64,000 bases of DNA from positions 178,504 through 242,503 of the forward strand of contig NZ_AJWX01000006.1 of NCBI RefSeq assembly GCF_000263855.1. Reading direction: 5' to 3'. Positions 33,940-43,186 of this stretch are shown piece by piece (positions within the stretch are counted from its first letter, which is position 1; each line of letters starts with the position of its first letter). Both the position numbers and the translations under genes were made by a program. The DNA is from Pseudomonas sp. M47T1. Its GTDB lineage: Bacteria; Pseudomonadota; Gammaproteobacteria; Pseudomonadales; Pseudomonadaceae. The notes below the pieces were generated by a model that saw nothing but the letters and a program-made list of their open reading frames with translations, made no database searches and was not told where the DNA came from.

Positions 33940-35793
33940 CTAGCCGGCGCTGGCCAGCACCTGCACCTGTTTCTCCATGTTCTTCACCGCCTTGGCGGGC
34001 GCCAAGGCCGCGTAGCCCTTGATCAGGCGGTCAAGGTGGTCTTCGAACAGCCAGGCCCGGTCTTCCTTGTAGCGGCGCATGTGGCGCAGGTTTCGGCGGC
34101 GCAGCTCCATGCTTAATGCCGAGGGCAGCACGCGCATGTCAGCCAGGTCAATCAGGCCGAACTCGCCGTTGTCCATCACCAGCACGTTGCCCAGGTGCAG
34201 GGAGCGGAAGTAGATGCCGCACTCGTGCAAGGTGGCCAGGTATTCACCGAAGCGTTCCACCAGGGTCTGGCGCGTGGCCTCGTCGGGCGCGCCTTGCAAC
34301 GCCTGGCGCAGGGTTTGCCCTGGCAGCGGCTGGTAGCGCACCCCGGTTTCGCCGGCGGGCAGGCTGTACAGGTTAAGGATTGGCGGCGTGGCAACGCCGT
34401 CATAGGCCAGCCGAATGCTGTTTTCGGCAAAGCGCTGGGCGTAGGGCATGACGCTGCCGGAGGTGTACCAGCGGCGTTTGCGGAACAGCTTCAGGAACGT
34501 GCCGTCGCCGAGGATGATGACCTTGGGCCCCGAACCGTCCTGCTCGATGATTTTGCCGCCGGCCATCAGCGCCTGCAACTGAGCCTGGTCCAGGCGTTCG
34601 AACATGATGCCGGACAGGCGCTTGGTCTGCCGCGCCAAGGCAACCGCGGCCACCAGGGCCAGCGGGATCCACAGCAGGAACCAGTGCTCCTTGGGGCGCG
34701 ATATCACGCCGCCGCCTTCGGTCAGGCCGGCGCCGATGCCGTAGATCAGCAGCGTCGAGGCCAGGATCATCAGGCCTTCCTGGCGCTGCTGCCAGGCTTC
34801 GAACAGCGCGCGCAATTGCATGAACAGCCATGGCACGAAGCCGATGATGCCGACGTAATAGAGCACGCCCAGGGCGAAGTTATGCGGTTCGCTGAGCGCG
34901 AAACCGGTGCCCGGGTCGATGCTCAGGTCGGCCTCAAGGCCATGGCCAATCCACGGCGCCTGGGCAATCAGGTCAAGCACCATGCGCCAGATTTCCAGGC
35001 GGAACGAGTCACCCCGGCCAAGAATCACCTCGGGCAGCAATATCACCACCCCGGCACCCGCCGCGGCGATCAGTGCCAGCAGAACGATGGAGCGCAGGTT
35101 CCAGCACATCAGCGCCAGCCATACGCCCGCCATGGCCAAGGCTACCAGCGGGGTGCGCGAACCGGTGGCCAGCACCGCCGCGATCATGATCAGCAGCCCT
35201 GGGATGATTGCCCACTGCAAGCGCCCACGGGTGGTGGTGACCGCCAAGTAAAGCCAGTACACACTGAAAAAACCGAACAGGTGCGAGCTCAGCAACGGGT
35301 TGTCGAACGCCCCGGCGCCGATCATTCGCGCGCCTGGCGTGTAGGTCAGCGCAAAGTGGCTGAGGTTGTACACCGTGGCGGCGAGGGCCGTCACGGCGGC
35401 GCCCAGGAATACCGGCTTGACCAGTTCACCGCGATGGCGCAGCAGCATGCAGGTACCGGCGAACAGCATCACCACGTGCATGGCCCGCACGATGGGGCCA
35501 CGAACGCCATCATCGTGGGGCGTGAGTGCCAGGGTAATCAGCGACCAGGCAGCGAATACCACGAAGGCCTGCAGCACCTGGGAGCGCATCACGAACTTTA
35601 GCTCGTAAGGGCGAATGCACAGGGCCACCAGCGTGGGAATGCTGATCAGCGTATAGAAGATGCGCTGGTGTGCACTTCGATCAGGCAGGAAATAGAGGCC
35701 CGCCAGGAGGAAGAAGAAACCGATCGGAAGCATCCACAGGCAAATGAAATCGAACACCCGGTTACTGCTGGCGTGGTTGCTGCGAAATGACAT
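33940..35793 (-). CDS. waaL: O-antigen ligase WaaL fused to a C-terminal kinase-like domain
   Basis: Starting at ATG 35793 the protein has 617 residues; a longer start at 35841 is possible but lacks family features. The first 420 or so residues form about ten membrane segments with the periplasmic loop of the O-antigen ligase family, including LEIWRMVLDLIAQAPWIGHG and SEPHNFALGVLYYVGIIG, so it should attach O-antigen to core at the periplasmic side. The last 190 residues are a soluble kinase-fold domain: KVIILGDGTFLKLFRKRRWY, YFRSLHLGNVLV and FGLIDLADMRVL. In P. aeruginosa I recall ligase (PA4999) and kinase-like protein (PA4998) as separate genes. Confidence 0.85.
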   Translation of the reverse strand: MSFRSNHASSNRVFDFICLWMLPIGFFFLLAGLYFLPDRSAHQRIFYTLISIPTLVALCIRPYELKFVMRSQVLQAFVVFAAWSLITLALTPHDDGVRGPIVRAMHVVMLFAGTCMLLRHRGELVKPVFLGAAVTALAATVYNLSHFALTYTPGARMIGAGAFDNPLLSSHLFGFFSVYWLYLAVTTTRGRLQWAIIPGLLIMIAAVLATGSRTPLVALAMAGVWLALMCWNLRSIVLLALIAAAGAGVVILLPEVILGRGDSFRLEIWRMVLDLIAQAPWIGHGLEADLSIDPGTGFALSEPHNFALGVLYYVGIIGFVPWLFMQLRALFEAWQQRQEGLMILASTLLIYGIGAGLTEGGGVISRPKEHWFLLWIPLALVAAVALARQTKRLSGIMFERLDQAQLQALMAGGKIIEQDGSGPKVIILGDGTFLKLFRKRRWYTSGSVMPYAQRFAENSIRLAYDGVATPPILNLYSLPAGETGVRYQPLPGQTLRQALQGAPDEATRQTLVERFGEYLATLHECGIYFRSLHLGNVLVMDNGEFGLIDLADMRVLPSALSMELRRRNLRHMRRYKEDRAWLFEDHLDRLIKGYAALAPAKAVKNMEKQVQVLASAG

Positions 35794-35956
35794 GCTGAAC
35801 AATCTTCCGGTCAAAGGGCCTCGAATACTAACGCAATCCATGTCATATGACCTTAGGCAAAGTTGTGTCTACCCGTCGCCATGCAAAGGTTCGACAGGGG
35901 TACCGGGGGCAAGCTGTGATAGAGTCACCGTCCTTTTTTTGAAAACTTCGCGTGAT

Positions 35957-37762
35957 ATGACCGACTCCAGTCTCTCCGCAAGCCAATCGAGCTTGAAAAT
36001 CTACTTCCGACTTCTCGGCTACGTGAAGCCCTATATCGGGTTGTTCTCGCTGAGCATCGTCGGTTTCCTGATTTTTGCCTCCACCCAGCCGATGCTGGGT
36101 TATATCCTCAAGTACTTCGTGGACGGCCTGTCCAATCCGGCCGCCGTGCTGTTTCCATCGATACCGTACTTGCGTGACCTGCAGTTGATGCAGGCGGTCC
36201 CGCTGTTGATCATCTTTATCGCGGCGTGGCAGGGGTTGGGTTCCTACCTGGGCAACTATTTCCTGGCCAAGGTTTCCCTCGGCCTGGTGCATGACCTGCG
36301 CGTCCAGCTGTTCGACAACCTGCTGACCCTGCCCAACCGCTATTTCGATCAGCACAATTCGGGCCACCTGATCTCGCGCATCACCTTCAACGTCACCATG
36401 GTCACCGGTGCTGCCACCGACGCCATCAAGGTGGTGATCCGCGAAGGCATGACCGTGGTCTTCCTGTTCGTTTCGCTGCTGTTCATGAACTGGCGCCTGA
36501 CCCTGGTGATGATCGCCATCCTGCCGCTGATCGCCTTTATGGTCACCCGCGCCAGCAGCAAGTTCCGCAAGCAGAGCAAAAAGATTCAGGTGGCCATGGG
36601 CGATGTCACCCACGTGGCCTCCGAGACCATCCAGGGCTACCGCGTGGTGCGCAGCTTCGGTGGCGAAACCTACGAAAGCCAGCGCTTCGAGAAGGCCAGC
36701 CAGAGCAACACCGACAAGCAACTGCGCATGACCCGTACCGGCTCGATCTACACGCCCATGCTGCAACTGGTCATCTATTCGGCCATGGCCGTGCTGATGT
36801 TCCTGGTGTTGTGGCTGCGTGGCGACGCGTCGGCCGGTGACATGGTGGCCTACATCACCATGGCGGGCCTGCTGCCCAAGCCGATTCGCCAGCTGTCGGA
36901 AGTCAGTTCGACCATTCAGCGTGGTGTGGCGGGTGCCGAAAGCATATTCGAGCAACTGGACGAAGCGCCGGAAGTGGACAAGGGCACCATCGAGCGCGAC
37001 AACATCACCGGTCGCCTGGAAGTGCGTCACCTCAGCTTCACCTACCCGGGCACCGAGCGCCGGGTGCTCAAGGACATCAGCTTCACCGCTGAGCCAGGGC
37101 AGATGATTGCGCTGGTAGGCCGTTCGGGCAGCGGCAAGTCGACCCTGGCCAGCCTGATCCCGCGCTTCTACCACCACAGCGAAGGCGAGATCCTGCTGGA
37201 CGGTATCGACACCGAGCAATTCCGCCTGCTCAACCTGCGCCGCCACATCGCCCAGGTGACCCAGCATGTCACGCTGTTCAGCGACACCGTGGCCAACAAC
37301 ATCGCCTATGGCGACCTGGCCGGGGCGCCGCGTGCCGACATCGAAGCGGCGGCCGAGGCGGCCTATGCCAAGGACTTCGTCGACCAGTTGCCCAAGGGCT
37401 TCGATACCCCGGTGGGCGAGAACGGCGTGTTGCTGTCCGGCGGCCAGCGCCAGCGCCTGGCCATTGCGAGAGCGTTGCTCAAGAACGCGCCGCTGCTAAT
37501 TCTCGACGAGGCTACCTCGGCGCTGGACACCGAGTCCGAGCGCCATATCCAGGCGGCCCTGGACCAAGTCATGAAGGGGCGTACCACGCTGGTGATCGCC
37601 CACCGCCTGTCGACCATCGAAAAAGCCGACATGATTCTGGTCATGGACCAAGGCGAAATTGTCGAGCGCGGTACACACGGCCAGTTGCTGGCCATGAATG
37701 GCTACTACGCCCGCCTGCACGCCATGGGGCTGGATGAGCCAGCCAAGGCTGACTTTACCTGA
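35957..37762 (+). CDS. msbA: Lipid A export ABC transporter MsbA
   Basis: MsbA flips lipid A-core from the inner to the outer leaflet of the inner membrane using ATP. The 601-residue half-transporter has six membrane helices in the first 330 residues, then an ATPase domain with Walker A GRSGSGKST near 388, signature LSGGQRQRLAIARAL near 493 and Walker B LLILDEATSALD near 513. The ATG at 35957 is chosen because the sequence MTDSSLSASQSSLKIYFRLL matches the family start; the longer open frame includes non-conserved residues. It diverges from waaL and precedes hldE. Confidence 0.96.
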   Translation: MTDSSLSASQSSLKIYFRLLGYVKPYIGLFSLSIVGFLIFASTQPMLGYILKYFVDGLSNPAAVLFPSIPYLRDLQLMQAVPLLIIFIAAWQGLGSYLGNYFLAKVSLGLVHDLRVQLFDNLLTLPNRYFDQHNSGHLISRITFNVTMVTGAATDAIKVVIREGMTVVFLFVSLLFMNWRLTLVMIAILPLIAFMVTRASSKFRKQSKKIQVAMGDVTHVASETIQGYRVVRSFGGETYESQRFEKASQSNTDKQLRMTRTGSIYTPMLQLVIYSAMAVLMFLVLWLRGDASAGDMVAYITMAGLLPKPIRQLSEVSSTIQRGVAGAESIFEQLDEAPEVDKGTIERDNITGRLEVRHLSFTYPGTERRVLKDISFTAEPGQMIALVGRSGSGKSTLASLIPRFYHHSEGEILLDGIDTEQFRLLNLRRHIAQVTQHVTLFSDTVANNIAYGDLAGAPRADIEAAAEAAYAKDFVDQLPKGFDTPVGENGVLLSGGQRQRLAIARALLKNAPLLILDEATSALDTESERHIQAALDQVMKGRTTLVIAHRLSTIEKADMILVMDQGEIVERGTHGQLLAMNGYYARLHAMGLDEPAKADFT

Positions 37763-38030
37763 AACGTTCGGCCGGGGCGCCCTTGCCCTGGCCGGTCCAA
37801 ATTGGGGCGCAGGCTGTTAAATTGTGTCTAAATGCTTGCGCGCCTTGACCAACGCTAAATAATATCCAAGCCTTTCCCCTCTATGGTTCGCTCGTCGTCA
37901 TGGCCAGTAGCAGCAGTATGCTGTTTATCGCCACGCAGCTCGACAAGTCGTTGGCCGTTTTTGCGCTCTGAAGGCAGCACGTTCGCTGTGCTAATATCGC
38001 GCCCCTGTTAATTTTGTATGTGGGTTGCCC

Positions 38031-39452
38031 ATGAAGTTGTCCATGCCGCGATTCGATCAAGCCCCTGTTCTGGTGGTCGGCGATGTCATGCTCGACCGCT
38101 ACTGGCATGGCGGTACCTCACGGATTTCTCCCGAGGCCCCGGTACCGGTGGTCAAGGTCGAGCAGATCGAGGACCGCCCAGGTGGTGCGGCAAACGTTGC
38201 ACTGAACATTGCCGCCCTTGGCGCGCCCGCGTCGCTGATTGGCGTGACGGGCGAGGACGAGGCGGCCACCAGCCTGTCCAACAGCCTGCAGGCTGCAGGT
38301 GTGCGTGCCCATTTCCAGCGTATTGCGCACCAGCCGACCATCGTCAAGCTGCGGGTCATGAGCCGTCACCAGCAACTGCTGCGCATCGATTTCGAAGAAC
38401 CTTTCGCCACCGATCCGCTGGCCCTGGGGGCCGAAGTGGATGCGTTGCTTGAAGGCGTGAAGGTGCTGGTGTTGTCGGACTACGGCAAAGGCGCACTGAA
38501 AAACCATCAGTCGCTGATCCAGGCCGCTCGTGCCCGCAACATTCCGGTTGTCGCCGACCCCAAGGGCAAGGACTTCAGCATCTATCGGGGTGCGAGCCTG
38601 ATCACGCCGAACCTCAGCGAGTTCGAAGCCATCGTCGGCGGTTGCGCCGACGAGGCGGAGCTGGTGGCCAAGGGGGCGGCACTGATGAGCGAGCTGGAGC
38701 TGGGCGCCTTGCTGGTCACCCGTGGCGAACACGGCATGACCCTGCTGCGCCCTGAGCACCCGGCCTTGCACTTGCCAGCCCGGGCCCGCGAAGTGTTCGA
38801 CGTGACCGGTGCCGGCGATACCGTGATTTCCACCCTTGCCGCGGCCCTGGCGGCTGGCGAGGAGTTGCCGCACGCGGTGGCCCTGGCTAACCTCGCCGCC
38901 GGTATCGTGGTGGGCAAGCTGGGTACCGCAGCCATCAGCGCTCCGGAGCTGCGCCGCGCCATCCAGCGCGAAGAAGGCTCGGAGCGTGGCGTTCTCAGCC
39001 TGGACCAGCTGCAATTGGCCATCGAAGACGCTCGCGCCCATAAGGAAAAGATCGTTTTCACCAATGGCTGCTTCGACATTCTCCACGCCGGCCACGTGAC
39101 TTACCTTGAGCAGGCGCGCGCCCAGGGCGACCGCCTGATCGTGGCGGTGAACGATGATGCATCGGTAAGCCGCCTGAAAGGGCCGGGCCGCCCGATCAAC
39201 AGCGTTGACCGGCGCATGGCCGTGCTGGCCGGCCTGGGAGCGGTGGACTGGGTGATCAGCTTTGCTGAAGGCACGCCGGAAAACCTGCTTACCCACGTAC
39301 GCCCCGACGTGCTGGTCAAGGGTGGCGACTATTCGGTGGACCAGGTGGTAGGCGCCGACATCGTCAAGGCCTACGGCGGTACCGTGAAAGTGCTGGGGCT
39401 GGTTGAAAACAGCTCCACGACTGCCATTGTGGAAAAAATCCGTAGCCGCTGA
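38031..39452 (+). CDS. hldE: Bifunctional heptose-7-phosphate kinase/heptose-1-phosphate adenylyltransferase
   Basis: HldE makes the ADP-heptose precursor used by WaaC and WaaF. The 473 residues comprise an N-terminal ribokinase-type domain ([15 protein letters not shown] near 46, catalytic DVTGAGDT near 257) and a C-terminal nucleotidyltransferase domain with [14 protein letters not shown] near 343. The start is ATG 38031; an in-frame start two codons earlier is not favoured. It lies 268 bases downstream of msbA. The gap has TAATAT-like sequences that may be a promoter, but none is convincing. Confidence 0.96.
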   Translation: MKLSMPRFDQAPVLVVGDVMLDRYWHGGTSRISPEAPVPVVKVEQIEDRPGGAANVALNIAALGAPASLIGVTGEDEAATSLSNSLQAAGVRAHFQRIAHQPTIVKLRVMSRHQQLLRIDFEEPFATDPLALGAEVDALLEGVKVLVLSDYGKGALKNHQSLIQAARARNIPVVADPKGKDFSIYRGASLITPNLSEFEAIVGGCADEAELVAKGAALMSELELGALLVTRGEHGMTLLRPEHPALHLPARAREVFDVTGAGDTVISTLAAALAAGEELPHAVALANLAAGIVVGKLGTAAISAPELRRAIQREEGSERGVLSLDQLQLAIEDARAHKEKIVFTNGCFDILHAGHVTYLEQARAQGDRLIVAVNDDASVSRLKGPGRPINSVDRRMAVLAGLGAVDWVISFAEGTPENLLTHVRPDVLVKGGDYSVDQVVGADIVKAYGGTVKVLGLVENSSTTAIVEKIRSR

Positions 39453-39599
39453 CTGAGGGTGCGGGACGGTGAAGCTCGGCCTTCTGGCTTCAACGGTTGA
39501 GTGTGCTGCTTCCCGTGGGTAGCTGTCCGGCGCGCAGTTTGAGTTCCGCCAGGCGCCTGCCGACGGGTTTCCTATTTTTGTCATGTGGTAAATCGATAT

Positions 39600-40574
39600 A
39601 TGAAAGTCATGCTCTTGGTGATGGACGAACAGCGAGTGATCCTGGATCGCTTGTATGAGATCGTCCAACAGAACTGTGATGAATGTATTGTCTACCGCCT
39701 GAGCAAAGAGCAGCAGATGAAGCTGGGCCCTTTCCTGGTGTCGGTGGACTACCAGGACTTTGATCGGATTGTGATCTTTTCCCGGGTCAAGCGCCTGGCG
39801 CCGCAACTCAACGTGCTCAAATGCATTCCAGGGCTGATTTTCCTGGAGCATGACGCATACCAGAACTACATGCCCAGCAGTAAGTACCAAGGTGCCTATT
39901 CGCGCCTTTACTCGGCCCTGCCATGGTGCCGGGTGCTGGTGTCTGGCGCGGTGGTGGCGCGGCGCCTGGAAGACGAGGGTATTGATGCGGTGTTCGTGTC
40001 CAAGGGCTACGACGAGCAGATGCTGCACAATCTGCAAGGCCCCCGGGATATTCCCGCCGGCTTCCTGGGCAGCCTTAAAAGCAAGGAATACGCGCAGCGC
40101 AAGGCCATTCTCGAGTCTCTGTCCGAGCGCACCGGCATGCTGGTGGCCCGCACCAAATCGGGTGCCGAATACCTGGAGACGCTCAACCGCATCAAGGTGT
40201 TTGTCAGCGCCGACATTGGCATGGGCGAGTTCATGATCAAGAACTTCGAAGCCATGGCCTGTGGCTGCGTGCTGCTGGCCTGGAGCCAGGGCGAGGAGGA
40301 TCGCTTGCTGGGCTTCGAAGACATGCACAACATGGTGTTCTACCGTTCCGAAGACGAGGCGGTGGAAAAACTGGAAATGCTGCGTAACGATCCGCAACTG
40401 GCCGAGCGCATTGCGCGCAATGGCCAGGCGTTCGCCGAAAGCCGCTACTCGTTCGCCCGTGTGGGCGCCGACCTGGCCGCAGCCATCCAGCGTGAAATGC
40501 GTCCCTGGCCCATGCCCTCGGCCGTGACGCGGCTGCTGGTCATGCTGCGTCACGGGATCAAGGTGCCGAGCTGA
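39600..40574 (+). CDS. Putative glycosyltransferase, GT1/CgeB-like
   Basis: The product of about 324 residues looks like a GT-B glycosyltransferase with a short acceptor half and a C-terminal half ending in glycosyltransferase-like features: KVFVSADIGMGEFMIKNFEA, MACGCVLLAWSQGEEDRLLG and RIARNGQAFAESRYSFARVG. These resemble the C-terminal glycosyltransferase 1 (CgeB) domain that follows DUF3880. The start may be ATG 39600 or GTG 39585, neither with a strong ribosome site. It stops directly before the next gene. Together with the two genes that follow it probably modifies LPS or another surface glycan; this is inference from position after hldE. Confidence 0.7.
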   Translation: MKVMLLVMDEQRVILDRLYEIVQQNCDECIVYRLSKEQQMKLGPFLVSVDYQDFDRIVIFSRVKRLAPQLNVLKCIPGLIFLEHDAYQNYMPSSKYQGAYSRLYSALPWCRVLVSGAVVARRLEDEGIDAVFVSKGYDEQMLHNLQGPRDIPAGFLGSLKSKEYAQRKAILESLSERTGMLVARTKSGAEYLETLNRIKVFVSADIGMGEFMIKNFEAMACGCVLLAWSQGEEDRLLGFEDMHNMVFYRSEDEAVEKLEMLRNDPQLAERIARNGQAFAESRYSFARVGADLAAAIQREMRPWPMPSAVTRLLVMLRHGIKVPS

Positions 40575-41279
40575 ATGGAACGGCCTCAGGACGGACCCTG
40601 CAACGAAATGGCATTGGATGCGCAGCCCGGTGGTGACCAGGATGTTTTCGCGGCCTTGCCCGACGAGTTGAAGGCCTGTCTGGCCGGTGCTACACGGGTA
40701 GTGCTGGTGGCCAATAACCCGGCCATCCGCAAGGCTGACATCGAAGCACTGGCCTTGGGCGCTGGCGATGTAGTGGTCAGTTTCAACACCTGCATCAAGG
40801 CGGCGCTGCTCAGCCCCTATTGCACTAATGTGTTCGTGCACGGCTTCAATGCCCCCGACGCTTACTTTTTCGGCCTGCCCTACGGGCCTGCGGCCATGAG
40901 CCTGTTCGACCACCCGGCCGCGCGCTGCTTTACCGTACTGGTGGGTTGCACCGCGGCCATGTCGCCATTGCCACGGGTTACCTTGCTGCGCGAGCGCATT
41001 CCCTTGCTGCCGTTGTGGAACTACCCGGTGGACCGCCCCAACGGCAAGCGTTATGTGGGGCCATCCACCGGCTTCAATGCCCTGGTGCTGTTCGACTGGC
41101 TGCGCCGCCATGCCGGTTATCACTACCAATTGTCGACCCTGGGTTTTTCCAACGAGGCGGGTAAGTTGTGGGGCGGGCACGCTTGGGACTACGAGCGCGA
41201 GTGGTTGTTGAACTCGGACGTTACCCGTATCAAGCTACAGTCTCGCCCCTGGTGGCAGCGGTGGTTCAAGCATAAATAG
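40575..41279 (+). CDS. Putative glycan transferase, possibly sialyltransferase-like
   Basis: This 234-residue protein has no family I can name with certainty. RVVLVANNPAIRKADIEAL near 41 followed by VVVSFNTCIK resembles the L-motif region of GT29-like (sialyltransferase-fold) proteins, and VGPSTGFNALVLFDWLRRHA near 160 resembles their S-motif. The short tail is basic and aromatic (RPWWQRWFKHK), suggesting membrane contact. It begins at ATG 40575 immediately after the previous stop, so it is cotranscribed with it. The call is tentative. Confidence 0.5.
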   Translation: MERPQDGPCNEMALDAQPGGDQDVFAALPDELKACLAGATRVVLVANNPAIRKADIEALALGAGDVVVSFNTCIKAALLSPYCTNVFVHGFNAPDAYFFGLPYGPAAMSLFDHPAARCFTVLVGCTAAMSPLPRVTLLRERIPLLPLWNYPVDRPNGKRYVGPSTGFNALVLFDWLRRHAGYHYQLSTLGFSNEAGKLWGGHAWDYEREWLLNSDVTRIKLQSRPWWQRWFKHK

Positions 41280-41333
41280 AGGCCTGCCACTGAAGCAGGT
41301 CGGTGTGTCGAATATTTTCCGGGGTGGCGTGAC

Positions 41334-42152
41334 GTGTTGAAAGTTGCAGTGGCATTCTTTGGTATTCCGCGAAATTCCGAAATCTGCTTTCCCTCCATTG
41401 AGCAAAACCTGTTGGCGCAGTTGCCGGCCAACAGCGAGGTGAAGTGTTTCTATCACCTGTACAAGATCGATGAGGTGCGGAACCTGCGTTCGGGCGAGCA
41501 GGGTGAGCTTCGTGGTGACAACTACGATGCCTTCCAGGCCATGACCGGGGTGTTGGACTCGACCGACGGCGTGCTGGAGCGCTGGGATTTCGCGCGCGTG
41601 AAGGCTCAGGGCGATACCTGGGCGGACGACTTTGCCTCGCTGCGCAACCTGATCTATCAGCTCAATTCGCTGCACAAGGTCACGGCGATGATGGAGTCCT
41701 TCGACCCTGACTTCGTGGTCTTCGCGCGGCCCGATATCCTTTACCACACGCCCCTTCCCGCCTACGTATTCAAGCGTGCGCAGGCGCGTCGCCTGAACGT
41801 GTATATCCCTGAGTGGCAATGGTGGGGTGGTCTGAACGATCGTTTTGCCATCTGTGGTCGTGATGCCTACAGGGCCTACGGCAAGCGCATCGAACAGATC
41901 TTCCAGTTCTGCGAGGCAACCGGGCGCAAACTGCATTCCGAGCGGCTGCTCAAGTGGGTGTTGCAGCAGGCTGGCACCAAGGTCTGCACAATGGACACCA
42001 CCGCGTCCCGAGTGCGCATCACCGGCGAGTTCGCCGAAGAATCGTTCTCGCCCAAGCGTGGCATGGGGCGGCGTGAAAATCGCTACTTCCAGTTTTTCGC
42101 CCGGCTGCGTACTTGGCGCGACAAGCGCCTGAAGGATCGCGTCGAGGCCTGA
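41334..42152 (+). CDS. Hypothetical protein of the LPS-linked gene trio
   Basis: The 272-residue protein is not recognised. VAVAFFGIPRN at the N-terminus and the sequence FDPDFVVFARPDILYHTPLP near 125 look like a nucleotide-sugar transferase fold, where RPDIL could supply the metal-binding aspartate. The C-terminus is strongly basic (RRENRYFQFFARLRTWRDKR), suggesting peripheral membrane association. The start is GTG 41334 or TTG 41337. It is separated by 54 bases from the preceding gene and converges with 42168-43136. A glycosyltransferase is the best guess from context. Confidence 0.55.
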   Translation: MLKVAVAFFGIPRNSEICFPSIEQNLLAQLPANSEVKCFYHLYKIDEVRNLRSGEQGELRGDNYDAFQAMTGVLDSTDGVLERWDFARVKAQGDTWADDFASLRNLIYQLNSLHKVTAMMESFDPDFVVFARPDILYHTPLPAYVFKRAQARRLNVYIPEWQWWGGLNDRFAICGRDAYRAYGKRIEQIFQFCEATGRKLHSERLLKWVLQQAGTKVCTMDTTASRVRITGEFAEESFSPKRGMGRRENRYFQFFARLRTWRDKRLKDRVEA

Positions 42153-42167
42153 TCGAGGTGCGCCTGC

Positions 42168-43136
42168 CTATTTGTGCAGGCCGCCGCGCACCAGACGCAC
42201 CAACTGGCGGGCCTTGACCCGCAATCGGGTCAGCTTGGAGCGGGATTTTTTCTTCACCGGTTCCAGCCCCTGCTGGCTCACCCAATCCTTCCAGCGAATG
42301 CGCTCCTCGCGCACCACCCAGCCTTCCTGCGGCGCAAAGCTCTCTGCCAGGCACACACCACGGGTGCTGGCCGCATGCAGTTGGCCTTTCTTCAGCATGT
42401 ACAGCTCGGCGCACGGCTTGCCGTCCTTGAGGGGCATGAGGTACAGGTCCGGTTTGCTGCGGTCCAGACGGGCCACCAGTTGGTCTTTTTCGAGGCGCTC
42501 ATCCACATGAAACAGGCTCAGGGACTTGGCTTCCTTGGGCACTTCCAGCTGCAAGTCATACACCAGTTGCAGCGACGCAGTGGGCAGATGCACGTAGGCG
42601 CGCGGGCGTTCGATCAGGTTGAGGCTGCCACTGCGTACAGGCAGCGCTGCACCCGACAAGGGGCGCAGCTTGAACGGCAGTTTGTCACGATAGTGCAGGG
42701 CGCCCGTGTAGGGGGTGGGCAGCCAGGTGTCGTTGAAACGGCCTATCAGCCAGCCTTCGGTGGTTTCCAGCAGGCATTCTTCGGCCACTTCCTGGATGGC
42801 GGTGAGCAGCGGCAGGTTCAGTTCGTGAGCGGGTACGTAGCCGGAGATCAGCTTGAGCACCACGTCACCGCGGTCCTGGCGGCGCTGCCGCACCAGAATC
42901 CAGTAGTCGCGGCCTTGCCAGGTGAGGGTCAGGCGCACCGAGACACCCAGGTTGGCCAGTTCCAGGCTGAAACGCTGGGTGTCGTCCACCGCCACAGGGC
43001 GGCGGCGTTGCAGGGTTTGCGCGAAGTTCAGCGGCATGCCGATGCTCTGGTAGCTGAGCCCTTCGGGGGTGGCTTCGACGAACAGTGGCAGGGTCTTGAA
43101 GTTGCTGGGGTTTTTTCTTATCAGCGTACGCGGCAT
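42168..43136 (-). CDS. Conserved hypothetical protein
   Basis: This 322-residue protein starts MPRTLIRKNPSNFKTLPLFV. It contains SGYVPAHELNLPLLTAIQEV and a following EECLLETTEGWL, patterns that recall Nudix-like or regulatory folds without a complete Nudix box. It ends in a very basic tail (KKKSRSKLTRLRVKARQLVR). I recall similar Pseudomonas proteins being labelled metal ABC transporter ATPase, but no Walker motifs are present, so that label is not supported. It is 50 bases downstream of the aldo/keto reductase gene and probably in its operon. Confidence 0.7.
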   Translation of the reverse strand: MPRTLIRKNPSNFKTLPLFVEATPEGLSYQSIGMPLNFAQTLQRRRPVAVDDTQRFSLELANLGVSVRLTLTWQGRDYWILVRQRRQDRGDVVLKLISGYVPAHELNLPLLTAIQEVAEECLLETTEGWLIGRFNDTWLPTPYTGALHYRDKLPFKLRPLSGAALPVRSGSLNLIERPRAYVHLPTASLQLVYDLQLEVPKEAKSLSLFHVDERLEKDQLVARLDRSKPDLYLMPLKDGKPCAELYMLKKGQLHAASTRGVCLAESFAPQEGWVVREERIRWKDWVSQQGLEPVKKKSRSKLTRLRVKARQLVRLVRGGLHK

Positions 43137-43186
43137 GTCGGCTCCTTCTTGCGTCGGGGTCGGCCGCGTGGGCGGCTCCGGGTGTT

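Noticed and set aside
38118..41180. 1020-codon antisense open frame across hldE and two following genes
   Set aside because: It covers several well-supported genes on the other strand and crosses their gaps. The product is His/Gln/Ala-rich without domains, so it is a composition artefact.
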